From positions 19,057,501 to 19,121,500 of the forward strand of contig CM045733.1 of assembly GCA_024760905.1 (NCBI GenBank): DNA of 64,000 nt. Reading direction: 5' to 3'. Origin of the DNA: Plotosus lineatus (lineage: Eukaryota; Chordata; Actinopteri; Siluriformes; Plotosidae). The notes beneath the pieces are model-generated. The model was not told the origin of the DNA. It did no database searches and saw nothing but the letters and a program-made list of their open reading frames with translations. Below are positions 21,177-30,898 of the stretch, in pieces. How positions within the stretch are numbered: position 1 is the first letter of the stretch; the number at the start of each line of letters is the position of its first letter. The translations under genes and the position numbers were made by a program.

Positions 21177-21965
21177 CAGTGATACCTCTGCTCACGAACA
21201 TAATTGGTTCCCAGAAAGTGTGTGTAAGGCGAAAAGTTCATCTTCTGAACATTTATTTCCCATAATAAACCATTAAAATGAGAATAATCCGTTCCCAGGT
21301 CCCCATAAAACATAATTTTCTACTAAATAAGCCTTAAAACTACACAAAAATATACCTTATTTTATGTATAATAAATGTGCTATTGTATTGTAATTAAAGA
21401 AATAAACTGTACTGTATAATAAAGTGGTTTTATTTACCTTTGTGATGGTAGTTGATGGCTTGATGGAATGGAGTGGGAGGAGGAGGGAGGGAGGGACTTA
21501 CTGTTTGGAAGGAGAGTTTGGAAACGCCTACTGTTTGGAAACACCCTTAGCCACACACGCACCCTTAATAGCTTCCTTGTTCTTAAGGATGGGAGCAATG
21601 GTAGACTTAGCGTACTGGTACTGGGACGCTGAGTCACACAAACGCACACCTCGTTCGTGTTTTTCAATGATCTCCGCCTGTGGTGGGGTCTTTTTCGGTC
21701 CCATAATAGCAAAAGTACACTCAATATGGTCCAAAATGTCTATCAAACACAAACCACTTCCGCACTCAAAGAAAGGGGGTGACGAACTGGGACGCCGTGA
21801 GCGTGCGTCAGCTTCTCGTGGCCGCCACCGTGGCGCTGTTCGACCGTGTGGTTTGGTTCGTCCGCCGAAAACTAGTTCATCAGCAGAGACTATATGCTCG
21901 CGAATTTAATGTTCTTGAAGCGAAAAGTTCGTGAGCTTAAGCGTTCGTCAGCGGAGGTTTTACTG
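21177..21965. mobile_element. Tigger-like non-autonomous element (family P5), copy 1
   Basis: The left end CAGTGATACCTCTGCTCACG and right end CGTCAGCGGAGGTTTTACTG form an imperfect inverted repeat. TA lies at 21175-21176 and 21966-21967. Total length is 789 bp. It encodes a helix-turn-helix fragment on the minus strand and nothing else recognisable. A copy of identical length is at 50500-51288. Confidence 0.93.
21528..21704 (-). CDS. CENP-B N-terminal-type helix-turn-helix ORF inside P5, copy 1
   Basis: From the inner methionine the frame reads MGPKKTPPQAEIIEKHERG, RLCDSASQYQYAKSTIAPIL and KNKEAIKGACVAKGVSKQ. This matches the layout of the first Tigger/CENP-B helix-turn-helix: basic start, an A-E-I-I-E-K helix, the recognition helix ending in STIAPIL, then KNKEAIK. 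A longer frame starts upstream at 21752, but the inner start fits the family better. No DDE domain follows. Confidence 0.65.
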   Translation of the reverse strand: MGPKKTPPQAEIIEKHERGVRLCDSASQYQYAKSTIAPILKNKEAIKGACVAKGVSKQ

Positions 21966-22304
21966 TACAGTAAAATGTGTAAAAATAAATACAGTAACCA
22001 CACAATTTGTTTGCATTTTCTGTTAGGGTATTATTAATTAATAATTGCATAAACTGCTGCTTTTCACTTTTTTTCCTTGAGCTTTCACTTTGGTTCCAAA
22101 ACAAAAATGAATCGCAGTGTTGTGAAAGCGGATGGGAAATTTTCTGAATGTAGTTTTAATGAAAGTGTTCTTTGTCACTCTGGTGTAGAGGCATGACTTG
22201 CAGAATGACTGTGACACTGTCTAATAATAATATTTTTTTTTTTTAATCCATTAAAATCCAGATTAAAATCCAGATTGCTGAACCTGCCATAAACATCATC
22301 CACA
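21966..22304. other. Single-copy DNA
   Basis: A short interval with no recognised feature. It contains a TAATAATA/poly-T stretch near 22222. Confidence 0.4.
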
Positions 22305-22503
22305 CAGTGGTTCTTAACCTGGGTTCGATCGAACCCTAGGGGTTCGATGAGTCAGTCTCAGGGGTTCGGTGGAGGTCAAGACACCCACAGCTACATTCCT
22401 TGGCCAATCTGTGCTGCAGGAAATTTAGTGCGCTCAGTAGTCGAATTGTGACTGTTGTGGTGGTACTTCGTGAGATTTCTTTCTTAATGTTTTAATCCAT
22501 ACT

Positions 22504-22612
22504 ATGTTGAGCAAAAAAAAGAAAGTGGTTGGACGAATATGTAAAACATGTATTCACATATATAATGGAACATGATGCTAGTCAGCGTCCTATATGCATG
22601 ATTTGTGAAGTA
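22504..22612 (+). pseudogene. hAT transposase N-terminal remnant
   Basis: A short piece starts MLSKKKKVVGRICKT. In the +1 frame it continues VFTYIMEHDASQRPICMICE, where the C-M-I-C pair and basic start resemble the BED-type zinc finger of ZBED-like hAT transposases. The frame is broken, and the rest was lost at the nested insertion. Confidence 0.5.
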
Positions 22613-22850
22613 GGATCAACTCCCCACTGACTGACGTATACGTACACGTATGTGTGTATATAATATCAATAAATACATATTCAATGCTGTAAATGCTTAT
22701 AATAACAATTAAACATTAAAAAATAATGCATAAGATGTAAATTAAACATAAAAACACACACATACAGGTGCACTCGCATACACAGATGCGCGTACACACA
22801 CTTAGATGTGCACCTCACATAAAAATGTAAGTAGTTGTGATGGGGGAGTT
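22610..22850. mobile_element. P1 pogo-type MITE internal fragment nested in hAT
   Basis: It shares with the copies at 46736-47226 and 54122-54632 the block GAAGTAGGATCAACTCCCC, the GTATACGTACACGTATGTG segment and the CACCTCACATAAAAATGTAA segment. Neither terminal repeat is present, so insertion by transposition is not proven. Confidence 0.6.
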
Positions 22851-23146
22851 CATGCATTATGTTGGTTTTGTTCTTTGGACACAGTGACGTTAATGCACGG
22901 TTCATTTTGGTGCCCCAGTAAAAACATATACCGATGTCTTGAATTTGAAAAAAAATCATATTTTATTTTTCACTAAAGAAGGGTTCGGTGAATAAGCATA
23001 TAAAACTGGTGGGGTTCAGTACCGCCAACAAGGTTAAGAACCACTGATCTAGCAACAAATGTACCACTATGTATAAACTGATTAATAGCTCGTATAAAAC
23101 AAACAAACAAACAAACAAACTGAGGGAGCAGAAAGTCCAGAAAGTT

Positions 23147-23486
23147 CAGTTCATCAGTTCATTTTCTGTAACCGCTTAATCCTAATTAGGGTCGCGGGGA
23201 GGCTGGCGCCCATCCCAGCCAACTCAGGGCGAGGGCAGAGTACACCCTGGACAGCTCGCCAGGCCATCGCAGGGCGGACGGCTTTGCAGCCTACTCTTGT
23301 TGAAAATCAGCAATGGTTCTTTTACATGCCTTGCACCATAGACAGTGAGAGACATGGCCCGCCTTTGATAACCCAGTTAGCTGCACTGGGGGCGGACAGT
23401 GACAACCTTATGGAGAGTGGGACTCAAACCCCCAACCTTTGGATCAGCGATCCAGCGCCCTATACCACTAAACCACCACTGCCCGT
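23147..23486 (-). repeat. SINE family A, L2-like tail
   Basis: A near full-length minus-strand copy with tRNA-like head at the right (CCCTATACCACTAAACCACC) and tail at the left (TTCATTTTCTGTAACCGCTT). The perfect 13-bp target duplication AGTCCAGAAAGTT is at 23134-23146 and 23487-23499. A (CAAA)n run precedes it. Confidence 0.92.
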
Positions 23487-23499
23487 AGTCCAGAAAGTT

Positions 23500-23949
23500 A
23501 TAAAGAACAAATGATGATTTAGCTGGAATGGAAAAAAAAAAAAACCCAGCTCCAGGTAGGAGAACTGATTAAGAGTTTCGCAAGGCGAACTCATGTGCAA
23601 GGCGAACTCAGGTCTCTGCAATGACTCCGTCCATGTCAAACTCCAACTTATGTGTCAGAGGAAAGACTTACTAATGTTTATTTCTGTTTCATTTCTGTTG
23701 GCAGTGTGCTTAATTGCTGCTGCCTGGAGACTCCCTTTCTGATAATGAGATACTGGAATAGGAACCGATATATAAATAGATCTGTTATCTGTAAATGTCC
23801 TCATAACACTTGCTAGTTTTGAACTGCAAAAGGTGTTGTGCACGCAAAGCATGTGATCATGCACTCAGATTATATGATGGAAATGCTTTTTATCAGCTGT
23901 GTAAAAAGGAAACTGCTTATGTGTACATAAAATTAAGACAAACTTTTTA
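23500..23949. other. Single-copy DNA
   Basis: No gene or repeat is recognised. There is a poly-A tract near 23531. Confidence 0.4.
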
Positions 23950-23966
23950 CACACACACACACATGT

Positions 23967-24054
<88 letters not shown>
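23950..24054. repeat. (AC)n-(TA)n microsatellite
   Basis: A short AC run (23950-23963) is followed by an uninterrupted (TA)n tract of about 43 units ending at 24054, directly against a truncated SINE. Confidence 0.95.
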
Positions 24055-24056
<2 letters not shown>

Positions 24057-24150
24057 TTGTACTCTGCCCTCACAAAGAGTTTGCTGAGCTGGGCAATGGA
24101 CAACAGCCTGCTACTCACGTGAATTAGGGTTAAGCGGTTCTGAAAATGAT
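24055..24150 (+). repeat. 5'-truncated SINE, L2-like tail
   Basis: The fragment GTTGTACTCTGCCCTCACA to GTGAATTAGGGTTAAGCGG and TTCTGAAAATG is the last part of the L2-type half. Its left end is joined to (TA)n. Confidence 0.75.
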
Positions 24151-24152
24151 GA

Positions 24153-24496
24153 TTTCCTTTCGGTTTTTTCCCTTTTTCAGGGGTCACCGCAGTGAATAAT
24201 TCGCATGTTTGATTAGGCATAGGTTTTTACCTCGGATGCCCTTCCAGACACAACCCTTTTAGCAAAGGGCACAAACATGTTGATGGCTTTGCAGCCTTCT
24301 TTTTACAAAAGTCAGCAATTATTCTTGTACATGAACCTCTCACCATAGACAGTGAGAGACATGGCCGGCCTTTGATAACCCAGTTAGCTGCACTGGGGAG
24401 GGGGGGCACAGTGACAACCTTGTGGAGAGTGGGACTCGAACCCCCAACCTTAGGATCAGCAAGCCAGTGCCCTATACTACCAGGCCACCACTGCCC
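24153..24496 (-). repeat. SINE family A, RTE-like tail, inserted at another SINE's tail
   Basis: The minus-strand copy runs from the LINE-like tail (TTTCCTTTCGGTTTTTTCCC, GGGGTCACCGCAGTGAATAA) to the tRNA-like head (TACTACCAGGCCACCACTG). A short duplication CTGAAAATG at 24140-24148 and after the head near 24495 marks the target, which is the tail of the SINE at 24055-24150. Confidence 0.85.
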
Positions 24497-24499
24497 TGA

Positions 24500-25602
24500 A
24501 AATGGATCAATGAATGAATAAATATTAAAAAAAAATCATGAACACCGGACTAACGCAATCTCTACCATAACTCAAAGGAAATATTTTTTTTAAACTCCAT
24601 TACAGTACGTATAGTGTTAATGTTAGTTTTAGGATAATCAACTGATCCCCAGTTGACTATTTTAGGAACGTGAGGAGTTTTTTAAAAGACATTATAACAC
24701 TATCACATAAGTTTTTATCACCCTTAGAAAAGCATCCAAGTATGTGGACATTTGCTTTTCTATACAACTTTAGTGAGCACTTTTCTTTTCTTCTTGTGTA
24801 TATGTCCATTTCAAATTGACTCATAGATTTTTATTTATGAAACACATGTTGATCAGATAACTGATGTACAGTCATTTCCACAACAAGATGATTCAGGAAA
24901 GTAAATCTGGCTGAGACAGACATTTGTTATTACAGTACAGTACACTGAGGTATAGGCATACACTCTAAAAAACTGCAGCGCTAATTTTATAAAGCGGCCA
25001 ATCGTACAAAATATATAACATTAACAAAGTATATGCAGTAATTGATTATTTTTAAGCCGTATGTGTCTGTATCTGCCATGTTTTCCCTGGTTTCAGTGTC
25101 CATCTCCCATAATTCCTTTCCAACTACAAACATGGGGTATGTGGGACTCCAATTCCCACTCACTTCCTTGATCCACATCACCAATGTATTAGCTTCAGCT
25201 GTTCCCTTTTCGTGTGTATTATACCTGTTATAAAAGTTCCTTTGTTTCATTGTTTGCCTGAAAGACAGTCCTCATACAAAGACCGTACAGTTCAGTTACC
25301 GTGCCTTCTTGTCTCCTGTTGATGATGAATGCTTAAGTATTTATCATTTCCTTGTTTCTTGCTCAGCTTTGCCAAGTATTTATTTCAACATACTAAAATA
25401 GACCACAGGGGTCCAGACGCTCCAGTCAAAACGACCATTTTATAATATGCCAATATACAACAAGCAAATTTGAAAGTCCCAGCTTCACCCTGTAGATATT
25501 ATGGAAAGCAATGGTGTAGAACAGAGATGTCTTATATTTACATATAATCACTGAAATTAAGTTAAAGATATAAAGTAGAAAAGAATGCTATGCACAGAGT
25601 GG
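24500..25602. other. Single-copy DNA
   Basis: About 1.1 kb with no recognised gene or transposon. Open frames at 25042-25233 (plus) and 24987-25250 (minus) overlap on opposite strands and lack recognised domains. Confidence 0.45.
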
Positions 25603-25935
25603 TGGCATGGTGGCGTACTGGTTAGCATGTCCGCCTCACAGCAAGAAGGCCTGAGTTCAATTCCCAGCCTGGGTGTTTCTGTGTATAGTTTGCATGTTCT
25701 CCCTGTGCTTGTGTGGGTTTCCTCTGGGTGCTCTGGTTTCCTCCTGCAATCCAAGGACATGCACAGTAGGTTAACTGGCCGTTCTAAATTGCCTGTAGGT
25801 TCACATCGTGCAGAAGGCAATGGCAAACCACTGCACTAATCCTGCCAAGAAAACCTCCATGAAGATGATGACCAGGGTGTTATCCTTCATGGCGGGTCGC
25901 CAATGGTCGTCCTATGACTCAGGCACTAGAGAGAT
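25603..25935 (+). repeat. SINE family B with a different 3' half
   Basis: The tRNA-like head GGTGGCATGGTGGCGTACTG and TTCAATTCCC is followed by the family-B body (GTTTGCATGTTCTCCCTGTG, GTTTCCTCCTGCAATCCAAG). The 3' part then differs from other B copies: CAGAAGGCAATGGCAAACCA, CTGCCAAGAAAACCTCCATG and CTCAGGCACTAGAGAG. This suggests a third tail type in the window. Confidence 0.8.
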
Positions 25936-26283
25936 AGATACGCAGAGTAAATAGTAATAAATGAAATTAATTTGGTGTGATGACTTTTTATTTAAAATAG
26001 AATAGCTTCAGGTCCAGTTTGTGCAGTACTGATAGTACAGTATCTACCAGGTGTCTTAGTCAGAACCAACCACAGTTCGCCTGAGAATTTTGACTGTCAC
26101 ACTTAATTCTTTATTCGCATGTAAATCGCAGCAGCCTTCATTGCATTTTTGTGTGGAAAGTGATTTCTTATACACAAGATGCCGCTATTAACATTTTTTA
26201 AATGCAATTTTTCATTTTGTGCTGGAAAAATAATCTTTGGAAATCTAAAGTGTTTGTAAAGTGATTCAACATATGAGCAAGAG
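25936..26283. other. Single-copy DNA
   Basis: No feature recognised. Confidence 0.4.
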
Positions 26284-27000
26284 TGCAGTGGTGGCCCGGT
26301 GGTATAGGTGTTGGATCACTGAGCCCAGGGTTGAGGATTCAAGCCTCACTCTCAACAGGTTGTCACTGTCCCCCCACTGTACAGCGAACTAGGTTACCAA
26401 AGGCCAGCTATGTGTCTCACTGTCTATGGCAGGGGTGGGCAATCTTATCCAAAAAGGGCCGGTGTGGGTGCAGGTTTTCACTTCAACCAAACAATAGCCA
26501 CACCTTCCACCTGTTTCCACCAATCACTGATCATCAAAAGAAAAGAAAAAAACCCTAGATTGGACATTACTGTTTCAATTCTGAAGTGGAGCCATCTTGA
26601 TGAGATCACCTTGCTTTAGGTCTTAAACAGTAATGTGATCTCAGCAAGATGGCCCCACTTCAGAATTGAAACAGTAATGTCCAGTCTAGGTTTTTTGTTT
26701 TCTTTTCTTTCGATGATCAGTGATTGGTGGAAACAGGTGGAAGGTGTGGCTATTGTTGGGTTGAAGTGAAAACCTGGACCCATACCGGTCCTTTGCGGAT
26801 AAGATTGTCCACCCCTGGTCTATAGTGTGAGGTTCATGTATTTTTGACAAGAGTAGCTGCATAGCCGTCAGCGTGTTTCTACCCTGTGATGGCCAGGCGA
26901 GCTGTCCATGGTGTACTCTGCCGTCTCCCGGAATTGGCTGAGATGGGTGCCGGCCTCCCCGTGACCGAAGTTATGGTTAAGCGCTTCAGAAAATGAATGA
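26284..27000 (+). repeat. SINE family A, L2-like tail, split by a hAT MITE
   Basis: Head and first body part run to CACTGTCTATGG at 26429. The SINE resumes after 26817 with a repeated GTCTATAG and reaches CTGTCCATGGTGTACTCTG and TTATGGTTAAGCGCTTCAG, then AATGAATG. The insertion makes it appear twice its normal length. Confidence 0.85.
26430..26817. mobile_element. hAT-type palindromic MITE, copy 2
   Basis: Ends CAGGGGTGGGCAATCTTATC and GATAAGATTGTCCACCCCTG are inverted. The interior is a near palindrome, repeated around 26565-26690 with AGAATTGAAACAGTAATGT and its complement. The target duplication GTCTATGG (26422-26429) and GTCTATAG (26818-26825) has one mismatch. It lies inside a SINE, which gives it a relative age. 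Confidence 0.93.
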
Positions 27001-27061
27001 AATGACATATTAGCAACAAATACTGAGTCTAACATCATCTTATAAGAAAAATCTCAAAAGG

Positions 27062-27262
27062 TCTTCTTCTTTTTCCTTCCGGTTGTTCCCTTCAGGGGTC
27101 ACTACAGCGAATCATCTGCCTCCATCTCACCCTATCCTCTGCATCTTCTTCTCTTACACCAACTACCTTCATGTCCTCCTTCACCACATCCATAAATCTT
27201 CTCTTTGGTCTTCCTCAAGGCCTTCTGTCTGGTAGTTCCAACCTCAACATCCTACTTCCAAT
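27062..27262 (-). repeat. RTE-like LINE 3'-end fragment
   Basis: Minus-strand fragment from the tail (CTTCTTCTTTTTCCTTCCGG, CAGGGGTCACTACAGCGAAT) into the C-terminal coding part (CACCACATCCATAAATCTTC). It is 5'-truncated after about 200 bp. Confidence 0.85.
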
Positions 27263-27416
27263 ATATTGAGTAAAAAATATCAAAAGATATCGTGTGTAAA
27301 TTTTAAGTTATCTGGGAGTCTATTAAATATACAAAAATAAAAGTGGGCAACTGTTTACTTCCCCCTTACTGTAAATGCGGTGTGAAAACATCAGATTATT
27401 TGCTCCCTTCTAAGAG

Positions 27417-27770
27417 GGGGCAGTGGTGGTCTAGTAGTATAGGGCACTGGATCACTGATCCTAAGGTAGGGGGTTCGAGTCCCTCTCTCCACAAAGTTGT
27501 CACTGCCCCCCCACCCACCCACCCACCCCACTGCAGCTAACTGGGTTATCAAAGGCCGGCCATGTCTCACTGTCTATGGTGAGAGGTTCATGTAAAAGAA
27601 CCATTGCTGACTTTCGTAAAAAGGAGCTGCAAATCCGTCAGCGTCTTTCTGTCTCTTGCTAAACGGTTGCGTCAGGAAGGGCATCCGACGTAAAAACCTA
27701 TACCAAACCAAACGTGCGAATTATTTGCTGTGGCGACCCCTGATAAAGCGGAAAAGCCGAAAGGAAATCT
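27417..27770 (+). repeat. SINE family A, RTE-like tail
   Basis: The head GGCAGTGGTGGTCTAGTAGT and GGGGTTCGAGTCC, and a body with an expanded C/ACCC run near 27507-27529, are followed by the RTE-derived part. That part has GTTGCGTCAGGAAGGGCATC, CGACGTAAAAACCTATACCA and GCTGTGGCGACCCC, ending in AAAAGCCGAAAGGAAA. The tail then reads TCTCATCTCA. Confidence 0.9.
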
Positions 27771-28737
27771 CATCTCACAGCCTTCTAAGAAAGGAAGATA
27801 GCCTGGTGCTCACCAAGCCTGCAGTAAGAATTTTTTAAACAGGCATTACGTAGTGCCAAAGTGTGGTCTGTGGCTTTAGCTGCAGGTTTCAGTCCCTGAG
27901 CCATGATGTGGAAATAAAACTCGCGTGTTTGCCAGTGCTAAATATGTCCAGTAATAGCTGAGACAGACTGAAAATAGAACGGGTAGGCTATCATTAGCAT
28001 TAATGGTGGATAAATTTGTCATTTGCTTTATTTCAGACTACAAAGCATTTTAGGTGTTCCAGTGACTTTTATAAAGGCCAAATGAAGCAGGAAGTCTCCA
28101 CTCTTTTTACACGACAAGACCCTTTTTGTATTTTAGTGACTTTTTTCCCATAAACTGCCCAAGACAATCACTGCTACAATTGGTACTAAGCACATTTAAC
28201 ACTTAATTAATCATTACTATCTTAAAATGTGGCCTTTTTGATTTCACACCAAGTACACCAAAGAACTGAATGAAGGCCAATGTCCTTCAGAACCAAAGGT
28301 GTTGCTATGACAGCCCGATGACCAGGCAACAAACATGAAGTAATCCGTAGAAGCATTCGCTGTCATTTTTGTTTTTTTTTGTTTTTTTTTTATGGAAGTT
28401 TCCAACCACCCCACCCTTCTTCTCTGCCACCCGGAAGTGAAGGAACCAGACTAAGATTTAAATGAACGACAGCAATTACTTTGAGAATACAGCCACTATA
28501 AACCATAATCACCTATAAAATCATAAAAGGACTCCTCCTTGTCATTTTAAAGTCATTTTCATACCATCATAGTGAGTTCTACGTGCCACATTTTATGTTA
28601 AGCTTTACAAGTTTTTAGTCACGCTATTTTCACTTCTCACTTTTACTCAATTGTGGCTGTAAGATGCTACAATAAAGATACTGTGAGGCTTGGTTAGTTG
28701 TGTTATTGTGCAAAATCTCAAGTGCTGAATTGACACT
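27771..28737. other. Single-copy DNA, candidate conserved non-coding segment
   Basis: No coding or repeat feature. The part around 27950-28080 has homeodomain-type cores (CATTAGCATTAATGG, TTAATTAATC) and balanced composition. The T-rich tract near 28370-28392 is low complexity. Confidence 0.3.
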
Positions 28738-28739
28738 TA

Positions 28740-30295
28740 CTAGTCCTTCTCAAAAAATTAGCATATTGTGATAAAGTTCATTCTTTTCTGTAATGTACTG
28801 ATAAAAATTAAACTTTCATATATTTTAGATTCATTGCACACCAACTGAAATATTTCAGGTCTTTTATTGTTTTAATCCTGATGATTTTGGCATACAGCTC
28901 ATGAAAACCCAAAATTCCTATCTCAAAAAATTAGAATATCATGTTCAGGTAGTCTAAACGAGCTATTAACCTAATCATCTGAATCAACCAATTAACTCTA
29001 AACACCTGCAAAAGATTCCTGAGGCTTTTAAAAACTCCCAGCCTGGTTCATTACTCAAAACCGCAATCATGGGTCAGACTGCCGACCTGACTGCTGTCCA
29101 GAAGGCCATCATTGACACCCTCAAGCAAGAGGGTAAGACACAGAAAGAAATCTCTGAGCGAATAGGCTGTTCCCAGAGTGCTGTATCAAGCCACCTCAGT
29201 GGGACGTCTGTGGGAAGGAAAAAGTGTGGCAGAAACCGTTGCACAACCAGAAGAGGTGACCGGACCCTGAGGAAGATTGTGGAGAAGGGCCGATTCCAGA
29301 CCTTGGGGGACCTGTGGAAGCAGTGGACTGGGCTACAGGTGCCGCATTCCCCAGGTCAAGCCACTTTTGAACCAGAAACAGCGGCAGAAGCGCCTGACCT
29401 GGGCTACAGAGAAGCAGCACTGGACTGTTGCTCAGTGGTCCAAAGTACTTTTTTCGGATGAAAGCAAATTGTGCATGTCATTCGGAAATCAAGGTGCCAG
29501 AGTCTGGAGGAAGACTGGGGAGAAGGAAATGCCAAAATGCCTGAAGTCCAGTGTCATGTAGCCACAGTCAGTGATGGTCTGGGGTGCCATGTCAGCTGCT
29601 GGTGTTGGTCCACTGTGTTTTATCAAGGGCAGGGTCAATGCAGCTCGCTATCAGGAGATTTTGGAGCACTTCATGCTTCCATCTGCTGAAAAGCTTTATG
29701 GAGATGAAGATGTAATTTTTCAGCACGACCTGGCACCTGCTCACAGTGCCAAAACCACTGCTAAATGGTTTACTGACCATGCTATTACTGTGCTCAATTG
29801 GCCTGCCAACGCTCCTGACCTGAACCCCATAGAGAATCTGTGGGATATTGTGAAGAGAAAGTTGAGAGACACCAGACCCAACACTGTGGATGAGCTTAAG
29901 GCCGCTATCGAACCATCCTGGGCCTCCGTAACACCTCAGCAGTGCCACAGGCTGATTGCCTCCATGCCACGCCGCATTGAAGCAGTCATTTCTGCAAAAG
30001 GATTCCTGACCAAGTATTGAGTGCATAACTGAACATAATTATTTGAAGGTTGACTTTTTTTGTATTAAAAACACTTTTTTTATTGGTCGGATGAAATATG
30101 CTAATTTTTTTAGATAGGAATTTTGGGTTTTCATGAGCTGTATGCCAAAATCATCAGTATTAAAACAATAAAAGACCTGAAATATTTCAGTTGGTGTGCA
30201 ATGAATCTAAAATATATGAAAGTCTAATGTTTATCAGTACATTACAGAAAATAATGAACTTTATCACAATATGCTAATTTTTTGAGAAGGACTCT
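28740..30295 (+). mobile_element. Tc1-like DNA transposon (family T1), copy 1
   Basis: The left end TCCTTCTCAAAAAATTAGC and right end GCTAATTTTTTGAGAAGGA sit in long inverted repeats of about 200 bp. Inside, a second CTATCTCAAAAAATTAG block is repeated, an IR/DR arrangement seen in some fish Tc1 elements. TA lies at 28738-28739 and 30296-30297. The outer bases are diverged. It holds a broken transposase gene. Confidence 0.93.
29069..30020 (+). pseudogene. Tc1-like transposase, copy 1 (frameshifted, one nonsense codon)
   Basis: The N-terminal frame begins MGQTADLTAVQKAIIDTLKQ with helix-turn-helix segments EISERIGCSQSAVSSHL and a basic GRKKCGRNRCTTRR hook. A 53-bp block present in copy 2 is missing after GGACT near 29331, which shifts the frame. 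The second frame carries the first catalytic Asp in VLFSDESKL. A TAG at 29559-29561 then interrupts it. After that are VMVWGAMSAAGVG, the second Asp in FQHDLAPAHSA and the final Glu in DLNPIENLWD, ending AKGFLTKY. This is DDE chemistry acting on TA targets. No full protein can be made from this copy. Confidence 0.9.
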
Positions 30296-30417
30296 TACTA
30301 AACCTACTAATATACTAAAATTAGTATACACAATAGATGACACTGCAGCATTCAAGACTCTGTAATTTTGATGACTGTAATCATAGGAATTAACCAAGAA
30401 AAGAGCTATAGAATGGT

Positions 30418-30898
30418 GTGCAAGTTCATGACAGTGCCAACACACACAACCATTCAGACTCTCACCTAGAGGCAAGTTGCAACAACCAATTATCCTTATT
30501 CCCACATCTTTGGACTGTGGGAAGAAACCAGAGAATCTGAAGGAAACCCACGCAAGTACAGGGAGAATATGCAAAGGTTACAATATGTTTAGGGTTAGGG
30601 TTAGAACACGGTTAGGGTTTAGGGTTAGAACATGGTTAGGGTTTAGGGTTTGGGTTAGGGTTTAGGGTTAGGGTTTAGGGTTAGAGTTAGGCTTAGGGTT
30701 AAAATTGAACACATTTTTTTTTTATGTTGTGAGCAAATGTCCATTTTTTCATTAAGGTTGTGAGCATTGTCTTGTGAGCATTTGTCCTAAGAGTGACTGT
30801 TCTGGAACCCTAGAAACGCCCTAGCCGAGCATAGGCCTTAAACCCAGGACCTTCTTGCTCTGAGGAAGCTGTGTGAACCATTGCACCACTATGGTTAG
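30418..30898 (-). repeat. SINE family B, interrupted by telomere-like repeat
   Basis: The left part has ACTCTCACCTAGAGGCAAGT and GTGGGAAGAAACCAGAGAAT. After a G-rich insert, the right part has CCCAGGACCTTCTTGCTCTG and the head-like ACCATTGCACCACTATGG. The middle of the expected body is replaced by the block at 30588-30703 and about 95 bp more. Confidence 0.75.
30588..30703 (+). repeat. Interstitial telomere-like (TTAGGG/TTTAGGG) array
   Basis: Roughly 18 hexamer and heptamer units of GGGTTA and GGGTTTA, broken by AACACGG and AACATGG. Adjacent TTAGAGTTAGGC units show decay. The vertebrate telomere unit is TTAGGG; many units here have an extra T. Confidence 0.9.

Larger units (their letters stand above)
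22305..23046. mobile_element. hAT element remnant with nested P1 fragment
   Basis: The left end CAGTGGTTCTTAACCTGGGT and right end ACAAGGTTAAGAACCACTG are inverted repeats. Subterminal GGGTTCGATCGAACCC and GGGGTTCGGTGGAGG at left and GGGTTCGGTGAATAAG at right support one element. An 8-bp duplication is not clean (CATCCACA versus ATCTAGCA). The middle, about 22610-22850, matches the interior of P1 pogo-type MITEs (GTATACGTACACG, ATAATATCAATAAATACAT), so another element invaded it or recombined with it. Confidence 0.78.

Noticed and set aside
21424..21909. 161-codon plus-strand frame in the Tigger-like element (and its copy at 50747)
   Set aside because: It lies antisense to the helix-turn-helix ORF and has no domain. 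Both copies keep it open because they are nearly identical in sequence.
29592..30026. 144-codon minus-strand frame
   Set aside because: Antisense shadow of the Tc1 transposase.
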